This document shows, piece by piece, positions 27,040-35,967 of a stretch of DNA of 64,000 nt. Every line of letters begins with the position of its first letter. The stretch's first letter is position 1. The notes below the pieces were generated by a model. It was not told where the DNA came from, ran no database searches, and saw only the letters and a list, made by a program, of their open reading frames with translations. The stretch is taken from positions 186,001 to 250,000 of the forward strand of contig NZ_CP095398.1 of assembly GCF_023008545.1 (NCBI RefSeq). The letters run 5' to 3'. The DNA is from Natribaculum luteum (GTDB lineage Archaea; Halobacteriota; Halobacteria; Halobacteriales; Natrialbaceae). The position numbers and the translations under genes are program-made.

Positions 27040-27542
27040 AAAGGCCCCTCCTCAAGATCTACCCCTAGGCGTTGGGCCACCGTTCGATGAAGATCGTCTT
27101 GTCGGTATAGAACTGGATCATATCCCCGCCCTGTGCGTGCACAACAGCGTGCCAGCCTGCACATTGACGGAATTCCACACACTATCTCGACAGTCTCTAT
27201 GCCTCGCCGCAGTTCGCCCTGCGCTTCGCCGATAGTCCTCCCGTGATCCCAAACGAGTATTCCGCCAATTCGTCCTTGTAGCCCTCAAGGAGCGATTTTT
27301 AGTTCGAACAGCGGCAGGATTCGCTCCTCTGCGGCGGGGCTCGACCGTTCCGCAAACGCATCGTTCGCTGCCTCGCCGGCCTCGTCGACGTCCGCCTGGG
27401 AGCTAAGCGGGACCGTCGCCAATTCCGCGCCAGTTGTGGGATTGATCGTCGGTACGTCTTCGTCGCTGCCGGGCTTTACCCAGTCGTCGGCGACGTAGTT
27501 GCGAACCGTGTTGTCTTGGCCTAACGAATCCAATTCGACCAC
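27040..27542 (-). pseudogene. Methylmalonate/malonate-semialdehyde dehydrogenase (MmsA) remnant
   Basis: The N-terminal 85 codons (27285-27542) read like MmsA, with VRNYVADDWVKPGSDEDVPTINPTTGAELATVP. After a stop and frameshifts the match continues as EGYKDELAE, DHGRTIGEAQGELRRGIETVEIVCGIPS (about 27185-27280). It then jumps directly to the C-terminal signature GGDMIQFYTDKTIFIERWP (about 27070-27130). Roughly 300 internal residues, including the catalytic Cys, are missing. The gene once made a CoA-acylating aldehyde dehydrogenase of the kind that converts malonate semialdehyde to acetyl-CoA. It lies downstream of pdxS on the same strand. Confidence 0.82.
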
Positions 27543-27740
27543 GGGAGATGTATTAGAACAATTGAAGTGAATTCCTCGGCGATGATTACAATGTACGACC
27601 TGTTCGTGTAAAACAAAATAGCATCCCAGGTGACTTGATATACCCGAACTCTATTCTAGGATCGATCGGTCGTCATCTTTGGCTTCCGACTTGACGACCC
27701 GCTCGCGCCGCGCGAGAGAAAACGGATCTCGCCAGCCTCA

Positions 27741-28640
27741 CTAGACGCCCCGTCCCTGCAACTGTTCTTCTTCGGGAAGGTCGACGTTGGCGTCGCCTTT
27801 CATGCCTTTGCCGAGGTTTTTCGAGATTTTGGCCAGCACTTCGGGATCGTCCCAGTTGTTCGTCGCGTTCACGATCGCCTCGCCCATGGCTACGGGGTCC
27901 TCCGCGCCGAAGATGCCGCTGCCGACGAAGATGCCGTCGCACTCGTGGTGCATCATGAGCGCGGCGTCGGCGGGCGTCGCGATGCCGCCGGCCGCGAAGT
28001 TCACGACGGGCAGCCGACCCATCTCGGCGGTCTCGTGGACGAGTTCGGCAGGCGCTTCGATCTCGCGGGCGTAGGCCTCGCGTTCCTCGTGGCTCATCCC
28101 CTCGAGTTTGCGGATCTCGCCTTTGATCGTGCGCTGGTGGTGGACGGCCTGGTTGACGTCACCAGTGCCCGCTTCGCCCTTGGTGCGGATCATCGCTGCG
28201 CCCTCGCCGATCCGGCGCAGCGCCTCGCCGAGGTTCCGTGCGCCACAGACGAACGGGGAGGTAAAGTCGCGCTTGTCGATGTGGTAGGCGTCGTCGGCGG
28301 GGGTCAGCACCTCCGACTCGTCGACCATGTCGACGCCGACGGCCTCGAGAATCTGGGCCTCTTTGGTGTGCCCGATCCGCGCTTTGCCCATCACGGGGAT
28401 CGAGACCTCCTCGATGATCTCCTCGACGTCCGCAGGATCGGCCATCCTGGCGACGCCGCCTCGTTTCCGGATGTCGGCCGGGACGGCCTCGAGTGCCATC
28501 ACCGCGACCGCACCAGCGTCTTCGGCGATGCGCGCCTGCTCGGGGTTGACGACGTCCATGATGACGCCACCTTTCTGCATTCGGGCGAACCCGCGTTTTA
28601 CCAGGTCAGTTCCGCGTCGTAATTTTTCTATCTCGAACAT
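27741..28640 (-). CDS. pdxS: Pyridoxal 5'-phosphate synthase subunit PdxS
   Basis: This 299-residue synthase subunit builds PLP from ribose 5-phosphate, glyceraldehyde 3-phosphate and ammonia delivered by PdxT. The sequence is highly conserved: [19 protein letters not shown], the first catalytic Lys in [19 protein letters not shown] for phosphate binding and [18 protein letters not shown]. No pdxT lies beside it; the amidotransferase at 32312-32944 is not PdxT-like in its motifs. The gene starts 25 bases after the class III aminotransferase gene on the same strand, so a PLP-dependent enzyme and the synthase of its cofactor are probably co-expressed. Confidence 0.96.
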   Translation of the reverse strand: MFEIEKLRRGTDLVKRGFARMQKGGVIMDVVNPEQARIAEDAGAVAVMALEAVPADIRKRGGVARMADPADVEEIIEEVSIPVMGKARIGHTKEAQILEAVGVDMVDESEVLTPADDAYHIDKRDFTSPFVCGARNLGEALRRIGEGAAMIRTKGEAGTGDVNQAVHHQRTIKGEIRKLEGMSHEEREAYAREIEAPAELVHETAEMGRLPVVNFAAGGIATPADAALMMHHECDGIFVGSGIFGAEDPVAMGEAIVNATNNWDDPEVLAKISKNLGKGMKGDANVDLPEEEQLQGRGV

Positions 28641-28665
28641 AGTTGCTCCTCAGTTTTCAGACGTT

Positions 28666-29997
28666 TCAACCGAATATTTCGCCGATCGCCAGGTCCAGCA
28701 CCGAGATCGCTTCCTCCAGCTGGTCGCCATCAATACAGAGCGGCGGACTCAAGAGAACCTGTAGATCGGGTCGACCGCTCCCGAAGAGTACGCCGTTCTC
28801 CTTCGCAATTTGTCTGACGTGTTCGGCCGGATTTTCACCGTCGTCGACGCGCGGATCGAAGAACGGCTCGCCCGTCTCGGGATCAGTGAACTCGACGCTC
28901 CAGAGGAACCCCCGTCCGTGGACCGACCCGACGGCGTCGTGTCGGTTTTTGATCGCCTCGAGTCCCTCGCGGAAGTCGTCTTCAAGTTCGCGGACGTTAT
29001 CGAGCAAGCCATCGTCGTAGGCCTCGAGTGCGCCGAGTCCGGCAGCACACCCCACCGGATGGCCGGCGAACGTCTGACCGAGGTCGGTTCCGGTTTCGTT
29101 GAACCACGTTCCGATCTCGTCGTTCATGAGGACTCCGGCGAGCGGAACGTACGCACTCGTAACGCCTTTGGCGAACGTAATTATGTCCGGCTCGACGTCT
29201 TCGGTCTGGATGCCGAACCAATCTCCGCACCGACCGAAGCCCGAGATGACCTCGTCAGAAATCAGCAGGATGTCGTACTCGTCACACAGTTCGCGAACGC
29301 GTTCGAAGTAGCCCGGCGGTGCTGGATACGCACCGCTTGTACCGGCGATCGGTTCGGTGAGGATTGCAGCGATCGAATCCGGTCCTTCGTTTCGAATCAC
29401 GAACTCGAGGTGTTCCGCAGCTTGCCGACCGATCTCCTCCGGCGTGTCCCCGTCAAACGGGGATCGGTGGATCATCGGGGGGAGGAATTTCGCGGCTCCG
29501 GTCACCGCGGCGTGTCGTTCAACGACCGAGCGCGTCTGGGGATCACCCGTCAGGCTGGCAGCGCCGTACGTCGACCCGTGGTAGGATCGCCATCGAGTGA
29601 GCACCTTCTGCGCGCCCGTATACTCGCGGGCGATCTGAATAGCCGATTCGTTCGCTTCGCTCCCGGAGATGGAGAAAAAGACGTCGGAGAACGAGTCGGG
29701 CGCAACGTCTACGAGGCGTTTCGCGAGTTCGTCGCGTGTGTCGTTCCGTTTCGCCGATGAGACGTACGGAACCCGTTCGAGTTGGTCGTTGATTCGCTCG
29801 ATGATCCTAGGCTCGTCGTGCCCGGCGTTGACGCAGTACAGCTGGGCGATGAAATCGAGGTACTCCGTCCCCCCCTCGTCGTATACGCACGCACCAGATG
29901 CGTCGGTGATCTCAAGCGGATCGCCGTCAGGACCGTACCAGTGCGGAATTGAATGAAACGATGAATCGGTCGATTCAGACTCCGAATTGAGCGACAT
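28666..29997 (-). CDS. Class III (omega-amino acid) aminotransferase
   Basis: This 443-residue PLP aminotransferase of fold type I has SISGSEANESAIQIAR for cofactor phosphate binding, WRSYHGSTYGA, the Asp that holds the PLP ring in LLISDEVISGFGRCG, and the Schiff-base Lys in FAKGVTSAYVPLAG. The subtype resembles beta-alanine:pyruvate, taurine:pyruvate and 4-aminobutyrate aminotransferases. With the ureohydrolase and the MmsA relic nearby, beta-alanine or 4-aminobutyrate are reasonable substrates, but sequence alone does not decide. It heads an apparent two-gene operon with pdxS. Confidence 0.88.
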   Translation of the reverse strand: MSLNSESESTDSSFHSIPHWYGPDGDPLEITDASGACVYDEGGTEYLDFIAQLYCVNAGHDEPRIIERINDQLERVPYVSSAKRNDTRDELAKRLVDVAPDSFSDVFFSISGSEANESAIQIAREYTGAQKVLTRWRSYHGSTYGAASLTGDPQTRSVVERHAAVTGAAKFLPPMIHRSPFDGDTPEEIGRQAAEHLEFVIRNEGPDSIAAILTEPIAGTSGAYPAPPGYFERVRELCDEYDILLISDEVISGFGRCGDWFGIQTEDVEPDIITFAKGVTSAYVPLAGVLMNDEIGTWFNETGTDLGQTFAGHPVGCAAGLGALEAYDDGLLDNVRELEDDFREGLEAIKNRHDAVGSVHGRGFLWSVEFTDPETGEPFFDPRVDDGENPAEHVRQIAKENGVLFGSGRPDLQVLLSPPLCIDGDQLEEAISVLDLAIGEIFG

Positions 29998-30147
29998 ACG
30001 AAGATAATGGGATAGCAGTAGTATAAAGTTTTTCGTGAAAGATGTCTTCTTAAACGTGAGTCAGTTCCACTACCAGAGTTCGAACATAGTATAGTGAAAT
30101 ATTGCCGGTTGAAATAATATTATTACTCTGCGTTCGATTCTTCATGT

Positions 30148-31137
30148 ATGTCCGTACTCTTGCTTTCCAGCGAGGAGGTCGACGAAAACGCAACGATGGA
30201 ACGTGTTATACCGGCAGTCGAAGACGCGTTCGCAGCCTACGAGCGCGGAACTGCACAAATGCCTGCAAAGTCATACATCGATCTCGATCGGTACAACGGA
30301 GACTTCCGCTCGATGCCGGCGTACATGGATGCTGGAGAGTGGGATGCTGCCGGTATCAAGTGGGTTAACGTCCACCCGGACAATCCGGACCAACACGATC
30401 TCCCGACGGTGATGGGGACGATGATTTATTCTGATCCAGAAACGGCACTTCCGCTCGCGATCATGGACGGGACAGCGCTGACTATGAAGCGGACCGGTGC
30501 CGCTGCCGCGGTCGCGACCGACTACCTCGCGGTCGAGGACGCGACCACGCTTGGAATCGTCGGTGCAGGAATCCAGTCATACGCGCAGGTCGACGCGATC
30601 ACGAAGATCCGGCCGATTCAAGAAATCGTTGTCAGCGATCCCGATAACGAACGCATAGCCGACTTTATCGACCACTTCAGTGATCGGTACGACGTCCAGG
30701 AAGGGATGATCCAAGACGCTGCGTCGTCCGACGTCCTCTCTACGGTAACGCCGGTCAGAGACCCTATCGTCTCCCTCGACGACGTTGGTGACCACACACA
30801 CATCAATGCGATGGGGGCAGATGCCGAAGGAAAGCAGGAACTCGCTACCGAAATTGGTCTCGAGGCCAAGTTGGTCATCGACGATCACGCCCAGACCACG
30901 CATTCGGGGGAAATCAACGTGCCGTACTCGTCGGGCGAACTAACCGACGACGAGATTTACGGCGATCTCGGAGAGATCATCGTCGGTGAAAAAGAGGGGC
31001 GACGAGCGGACGACGGTATTTCTGTCTTCGATAGCACCGGGTTGGCGATTCAGGACGTGGCAGCGGCACACGTCACCTACCAAAACGCACGGCAGAGCGG
31101 GAGCGGTACGGAGTTCGATTTGCTCTCCACATCGTAA
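30148..31137 (+). CDS. Ornithine cyclodeaminase/mu-crystallin family protein
   Basis: This 329-residue NAD(P)-binding enzyme has the family Lys/Arg region GIKWVNVHPDNP, MDGTALTMKRTGAAAAVATDYLA, the Rossmann motif GIVGAGIQSYAQ (about residue 133), and the C-terminal FDSTGLAIQDVAAA with the catalytic Asp of ornithine cyclodeaminase. Members cyclise ornithine to proline, or act as alanine dehydrogenase (archaeal AlaDH) or ketimine reductase, so the activity is open. It is divergent from the aminotransferase gene; the TATA-like AATAATATTATT (about 30112-30123) precedes the start by about 25 bases. Confidence 0.85.
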   Translation: MSVLLLSSEEVDENATMERVIPAVEDAFAAYERGTAQMPAKSYIDLDRYNGDFRSMPAYMDAGEWDAAGIKWVNVHPDNPDQHDLPTVMGTMIYSDPETALPLAIMDGTALTMKRTGAAAAVATDYLAVEDATTLGIVGAGIQSYAQVDAITKIRPIQEIVVSDPDNERIADFIDHFSDRYDVQEGMIQDAASSDVLSTVTPVRDPIVSLDDVGDHTHINAMGADAEGKQELATEIGLEAKLVIDDHAQTTHSGEINVPYSSGELTDDEIYGDLGEIIVGEKEGRRADDGISVFDSTGLAIQDVAAAHVTYQNARQSGSGTEFDLLSTS

Positions 31138-31306
31138 CCGGCGGACGCTCGCGTTCGGATCGCGATGCGCGATCTGACGGAGATGCTATCGACCCGAACG
31201 ATCGCAGTAGCTGTTCTCGAGGGGGTTTGACGGAACGCCACGAATCCTCAGAGTATCGAAACAGTTTCATCGCCCACGAACAACCTGCTGGCGAGTTCGA
31301 AGACGA

Positions 31307-32200
31307 GTGGTTGGGTCGGATCGCGTACCGCGAACTGCCTTCCGATTGACCCGAGCGGATGAAGAACGTCTATCGATCATTCAGGGGCAACTCGCGGAGT
31401 ACGTCGACTGGGCCGACGTCAAACCAGCGACTCGCGACCAACTAGAACGGACCCACCCAGCCGATCACGTGGACGACCTGCGGGACTTCTGTGCTGATGG
31501 CGGCGGCCGACTCACGGCCGAGACCGGCGTCACGAGAGGAGGCATCGCGGCCGACCATGACGAAATAACGGCGGTCGTAACGTTCGACGGCACGATTAGG
31601 GCCGATCGGGTCGTCGCCACGGCCGGCAGGCAACCCGCAGTCTCGTTACAGAGTACGTTCATTGACTGCGTATTCCTTCCGGTGGCAGAACACGGTCTTC
31701 AATTTCGGCGGGGAACTCGGAGACGACTTCTCGACGGGGCGGATCCGGTGATGGAACGTTACTGACGGTCGGAACGCACCACGTCGGCGGCGAGTACCGC
31801 ATTACGGATTCCGGTTCGGTCAGTAATTCTGTCAGGGAATCGTTTCGACACCACCCAGGACGGTGGTTCCGAAACGCTCCAGTCGGTTCAGGGACGTTCG
31901 ATTCGTATGCGGTGATCTGTTCCCAACCGGCGACACGACCACACCGGATAAGTGTCCCATCATAGATATCCGCTCGAAGCACCAGACGATTTCGTCGTGA
32001 CGACCCCCACATCGGCGAAATCAGGATTTCGACTGTCGTCGGTGCGGCTGTTCGTGAACTGGCTGCCGGGAGCATGGCACCGTTTTTCCTGGGGACGTAT
32101 CAACTCGGATGATTCGGTTCGCGTGACACTGACTTCGAGCTCGAGCCACACTACGGGTCGACGGCGTTCGTGAGCATGCTGAACCGGACGACTGACGCGA
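31307..32200 (+). pseudogene. Chimeric relic: histone-deacetylase-like N part joined to FAD oxidoreductase C part
   Basis: A frame at 31307-31765 first reads ERLSIIQGQLAEYVDW and HPADHVDDLRDFCADGGG, as near the N-terminus of histone-deacetylase/acetoin-utilisation-like proteins. From about 31540 it switches to ITAVVTFDGTIRADRVVATAG, a stretch of the FAD oxidoreductase type found at 44948, 48095 and 58628. Beyond its stop, broken frames to about 32200 still match that family (for instance a GDTTTPDKCPIID stretch near 31930, compared with GDTATPDERPIHD). The two halves are fragments fused by deletion, and neither can be functional. Confidence 0.55.
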
Positions 32201-32311
32201 TCTCGAGGACCCTGACGCGGCGTTGCGTGAACTGACCGCAGCTACTGGATTGCCGACGAGCGAAATCGCATTCCGTCAGACTCAATATAATAGGTTACTA
32301 TCTATACGCCA

Positions 32312-32944
32312 ATGATACTTGTCCTCGACCTCGAAGTACAACCGGATTATCGCTACCTCGGTCCAAACATCGATCGTCTGCTCCCCGGTGAAACGGAGTA
32401 TCAGGTATTTGTTGACGAGCTGTTTCGTCCCGACTTGGAGCAGTACGACGGGGTCGTTCTGAGCGGCAGTACCGCGAGTGTCTACGACGATGACCACGCC
32501 GACTGGATCGAACCGGCGGCAGAAATCGTCCATCGCTGTCGCGATCAGAAGGTCCCGTTGCTCGGGATCTGTTTCGGTCATCAACTAATCCACGACGCAC
32601 TCGGTGGCGTTGTCAAAGAAGACCGCAGACGGGCCACGTTCATCGAGATTGAGCACATCGAAGACGATCTCGTGCTCGACGGCCTCGACCCTATCGTACC
32701 CGTGTTACACGCTGATTTGGTCATCGAGCCGGGTGACGAACTGGTCACAACCGCACGGACGGCATACAATGACCACTTCTGTAGCCGTCACAACGATGCA
32801 CCGATCTGGACCGTCCAGTTTCATCCTGAGTTCACCGAGCAGATCAAAGACGAGCCGAGTGACTGGTCCGACTGCGATCACTCGTTCGATGACTCGAACG
32901 CGACGCGGGTGCTCGAGAATTTCGCGTACTACTGTCTGGCATAG
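32312..32944 (+). CDS. Class I glutamine amidotransferase (GMP-synthase-like, stand-alone)
   Basis: This 210-residue protein consists of one GATase1 domain that would hydrolyse glutamine and pass ammonia to a partner, or hydrolyse a gamma-glutamyl compound. The catalytic Cys is in LLGICFGHQL (about residue 89), and His and Glu are in VQFHPEF (about 171-173). LSGSTASVYDDDHADW follows the GGxxSVYD pattern of GMP synthase amidotransferase domains. No synthetase partner is adjacent. An AATATAATAG box at about 32283-32292 lies at TATA distance from the ATG, suggesting a leaderless gene. Confidence 0.85.
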   Translation: MILVLDLEVQPDYRYLGPNIDRLLPGETEYQVFVDELFRPDLEQYDGVVLSGSTASVYDDDHADWIEPAAEIVHRCRDQKVPLLGICFGHQLIHDALGGVVKEDRRRATFIEIEHIEDDLVLDGLDPIVPVLHADLVIEPGDELVTTARTAYNDHFCSRHNDAPIWTVQFHPEFTEQIKDEPSDWSDCDHSFDDSNATRVLENFAYYCLA

Positions 32945-33320
32945 ACGGACACGACCACCGGAGCACTGTCAATCAGAGGACGCTATTTTCTCTGTTCCTC
33001 CCCATCGTTACCATTGCCTAGTTCAAGAAGGGCCGACCGGTACTCCTCCATCTTTTTATGAAAAATCATCAGACATTTTAAAAATTGCCAATACTTTATT
33101 TTATCAATATATAATAATTTAGAAATAATGCTATGGAAGGTTCAACCAAGCAGCTCGTGATCCGAACGTTCTTGTCTTGAGATACTACCCTGCTGAAAGC
33201 TGAGCGTTCGGTGGTCGTTCACTGAGAGCCTCGAAAGAGACTCGTTACGCACTCGACGCTAGTTCGACGAGATGTAAGTCGCAAACAGCGGCCGGCGAAC
33301 ACTTGAGCGGGTGAGACGAC
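32945..33320. other. AT-rich intergenic region, no gene seen
   Basis: This stretch lies between the amidotransferase and the convergent oxidoreductase gene. It contains a strongly AT-rich core (about 33060-33125) that could end transcription from both sides. I see no repeat or RNA gene. Confidence 0.45.
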
Positions 33321-35174
33321 TTACGTGACGAGGGAGTCTGGAGCGAGCGGCGCGATGTCCAGCCGCTCGAGCGTTTCGCGGGTGGGTTTCCCGTCCGACG
33401 TCCAGCCGCGTTGGTCGTAATACTCCTCGAGCATCGTCTCAAACTCGGCTTCGCTGATGGCGTTCCCGTCTGCGGGCCCGCCACGCTCAAGAGGTTCGGT
33501 GAACCGTGGCGGTAACGCGTCGTCATCCCTGTCGAATTCCTCACGAACGTTGAACAACCGCGTCATGTTCCAGGCGCGTTCACCAACCACATGGAGATCG
33601 TCGACCGCTACGTCGTACGCGAGCGCGTTCAACCATTCGCAGACTCTCTCATAGTTGTACGCAGTAAACGAGCACGAAACCATGCTATAGGTCAGCGCAG
33701 TTTCGTTTTGCTCCTCGATGACGACCGATGCGTGACCGTCGGTGTCGAAGGGATCCCGCTCGCCACCCAACGCGTCCGATCCGATGGGGAACGCGCGCTG
33801 GTGACATGCCCCCCGATCGGACGTCGCATACGCCAGCGCCATACTGAACGATGCACGCGGCTCGTACGCGGGGAGTTCGAGACCCTTGATCTGGACCGCA
33901 GCCTCGCGAGCGTCCGGATGCCCGTCACAGAGGCACTCGGCCGCGCGCGCGGTCCCTTCCGCGAGATCGTCGCCGATTCCCTCGCGGTGACTGATTTTCC
34001 GGATGACCTCGGCAGCCGCCTCGGCGTCGCCCCAGCGCAGGTCGGCGTCAACAAGTCCCTTTTCCGTCACCTCCATCAACCACGAAAGGACGTTTCCGAG
34101 CGAGATCGTATCCATCCCGAGCGTATCAGCGAGGTTCGCCAGCTCCGTCACTTCGGTCACGTTCGTGATATCCGTGTTCGCACCCATCATGCCGATCGTC
34201 TCGTACTCCGGTCCCCAGTCGACGTTCGCGTTCGGGAACGCACCTCCGACGTCGCTCTCCTCGAAGTCGACGACGTGACCACACGCGACCGGACAGCCGA
34301 AACACGAATCGGTGTCGACGTGTCCTGCCTCGAATGCGTCGATGTTCAGGTCGTCGACGTCTTCGATCATTCCGCGGGACCAGTTGTGCGATGGAAGCGC
34401 GCCGACCTCTTGCGTCCAGTCGACGATGAGCTGTGTGCCGCCGTTTCTCGCCCACGAGACTTCGTCGTCGGTCCCGAGACGCTGGGTGTGTTTGACCTTC
34501 AACTCCTGCACGTTCGGCGCAGTCGGCGGTGAGTCACCGGTCGCGACGACGGCCTTCAGATTTTTGGACCCCATGACGGCACCGACTCCGCCACGACCCG
34601 CGTGGTGCGTGCCTTCGTCGCTCGATATCGTCGCAAACTTGACTTGGTTTTCGCCCGCTGGTCCGATACAGGCTGTCTTCGTTTGCTTTCCGTCGAACTG
34701 CCGCGCAGTCTCCTTCGTGTCGAGCCCCCACAGATCGGTCGCGTCCTCGAGGGTTATCTCCCCCTCGGTGATACGCAGCGTCACCGGTTCATCCGCACGA
34801 CCCTCGATCGCGATCGCGAGGACGTTCGGAAGCGCGTACCGAACCATCGTCGGGAAGTGGCCGCCGGAATACGAGTCGACGAACGCCCCCGTCAGTGGTG
34901 ATTTCGTGACGGCAGCGTACCGCGAAGTACCCGGGGCGAATCCCGTGAGCGGCCCGAACAGGAAATAGAGATTGTTCTCGGGCGAAAGCGGGTCCGTTCC
35001 GGCCTCGACCTCGTCGAGTAACAGCGCTGCTCCGAGCCCCTTCCCGGCGATGAACCGGTCCCGGTACTCCTGTGGAATCGTTTCGATCGTAACCTCTCGC
35101 TCGCTGAGATCAACTCTGACGAGTTTATCCAACTGCGTTACCTGTTCTGGGACCTCGACAGTTGCCCGTGACAT
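33321..35174 (-). CDS. Aldehyde:ferredoxin oxidoreductase family protein (tungsten)
   Basis: This 617-residue enzyme oxidises an aldehyde to its acid with ferredoxin as acceptor, using a tungsto-bispterin and a 4Fe-4S cluster. The N-terminal domain has VRVDLSEREVTIETIP, GAALLLDEVEAGTDPLSPEN and TGAFVDSYSGGHF, typical of the AOR pterin-binding domain. The cluster Cys motif is DSCFGCPVACGH (about residue 285-296), and the later Cys is in DRGACHQRAFP. The start at ATG 35174 gives MSRATVEVPEQ; two more codons upstream are in frame. It is single and convergent with its left neighbour. Substrate unknown; aldehydes from amine catabolism nearby are candidates. Confidence 0.9.
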   Translation of the reverse strand: MSRATVEVPEQVTQLDKLVRVDLSEREVTIETIPQEYRDRFIAGKGLGAALLLDEVEAGTDPLSPENNLYFLFGPLTGFAPGTSRYAAVTKSPLTGAFVDSYSGGHFPTMVRYALPNVLAIAIEGRADEPVTLRITEGEITLEDATDLWGLDTKETARQFDGKQTKTACIGPAGENQVKFATISSDEGTHHAGRGGVGAVMGSKNLKAVVATGDSPPTAPNVQELKVKHTQRLGTDDEVSWARNGGTQLIVDWTQEVGALPSHNWSRGMIEDVDDLNIDAFEAGHVDTDSCFGCPVACGHVVDFEESDVGGAFPNANVDWGPEYETIGMMGANTDITNVTEVTELANLADTLGMDTISLGNVLSWLMEVTEKGLVDADLRWGDAEAAAEVIRKISHREGIGDDLAEGTARAAECLCDGHPDAREAAVQIKGLELPAYEPRASFSMALAYATSDRGACHQRAFPIGSDALGGERDPFDTDGHASVVIEEQNETALTYSMVSCSFTAYNYERVCEWLNALAYDVAVDDLHVVGERAWNMTRLFNVREEFDRDDDALPPRFTEPLERGGPADGNAISEAEFETMLEEYYDQRGWTSDGKPTRETLERLDIAPLAPDSLVT

Positions 35175-35292
35175 TACCAATCATACTCTATTCAGCGTAT
35201 AAATAAGTACCCGAATCACCCACTGTGGACGACCGGTCGCCCGTGATTGCCGACGACTCCTGTGGCTGGACAGAACCGAACGGTCGACTGGG

Positions 35293-35934
35293 GTGCCGTT
35301 CCGACGCGGCGGTACCATGCCTCCGTTCCAACTCTCGCCGTATCCGTCGACTCCGATTCCCGGATACCGGCGCTGCCATCACAGGACGAAGACGTCAGGA
35401 TCGGTCGCCATCGCCGATACGTCGTCCGGTTCTATCGATACGACAAATTTCGAGTCGAGCTACACGAACACGTACGAATACGGCGAACGGGAGGTAATCT
35501 CGTTCCGTAGCCCAGTCTCACAGGGTGACGGCGAAACGACCGTAATGATCACGGTAACCAGTAGCGATCCGTTCTACGAGGAACAACGCGGCCACAGTAC
35601 CGACTCATCGACCACCGTCTCGGATATGCTCTCGAGATCGGCTGCAGACGGATACAACAAGGTCATCAACACTGACGATGGCACAGTGATGCTCGCCGAT
35701 ACCGAAACGACGGTTCGTTCCTCGTATCGCAACGATAGCATCGCGCTCGATTCCTGGCGATTCGGGATGACGGAGTACGATGACACCGAGGAAGTCGTCG
35801 CGTACGCGGTTTCTGATACCGTAGAACGACGACAGTGGGTCCCCCTCAGCAAGAATTCAACACCGGGTCGGAAAAACGATCCAGCCATCTTCTCGTGTTC
35901 GGGTTTCCCTCATTACATTGCCCGCAGGGGGTAG
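35293..35934 (+). CDS. Hypothetical protein or fragment, Ser/Thr/Asp-rich
   Basis: An open frame of 213 codons has a coding-like acidic, Ser/Thr-rich centre (about residues 45-185, for instance SSGSIDTTNFESSYTNTY and TTVRSSYRNDSIALDSW). Its first 40 and last 25 residues have unusual composition. There is no clear signal peptide, though the style resembles the mature part of haloarchaeal surface or lipoproteins. The start may be wrong or the gene truncated. It lies between the oxidoreductase and a convergent reductase gene. I do not recognise it. Confidence 0.35.
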   Translation: MPFRRGGTMPPFQLSPYPSTPIPGYRRCHHRTKTSGSVAIADTSSGSIDTTNFESSYTNTYEYGEREVISFRSPVSQGDGETTVMITVTSSDPFYEEQRGHSTDSSTTVSDMLSRSAADGYNKVINTDDGTVMLADTETTVRSSYRNDSIALDSWRFGMTEYDDTEEVVAYAVSDTVERRQWVPLSKNSTPGRKNDPAIFSCSGFPHYIARRG

Positions 35935-35967
35935 TTCAGCCGAGGGATTCGCCCGTGTCAGGAGTGA

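Noticed and set aside
32312-32944. PdxT partner for PdxS
   Set aside because: The protein has GMP-synthase-type motifs rather than PdxT motifs and is not adjacent to pdxS.
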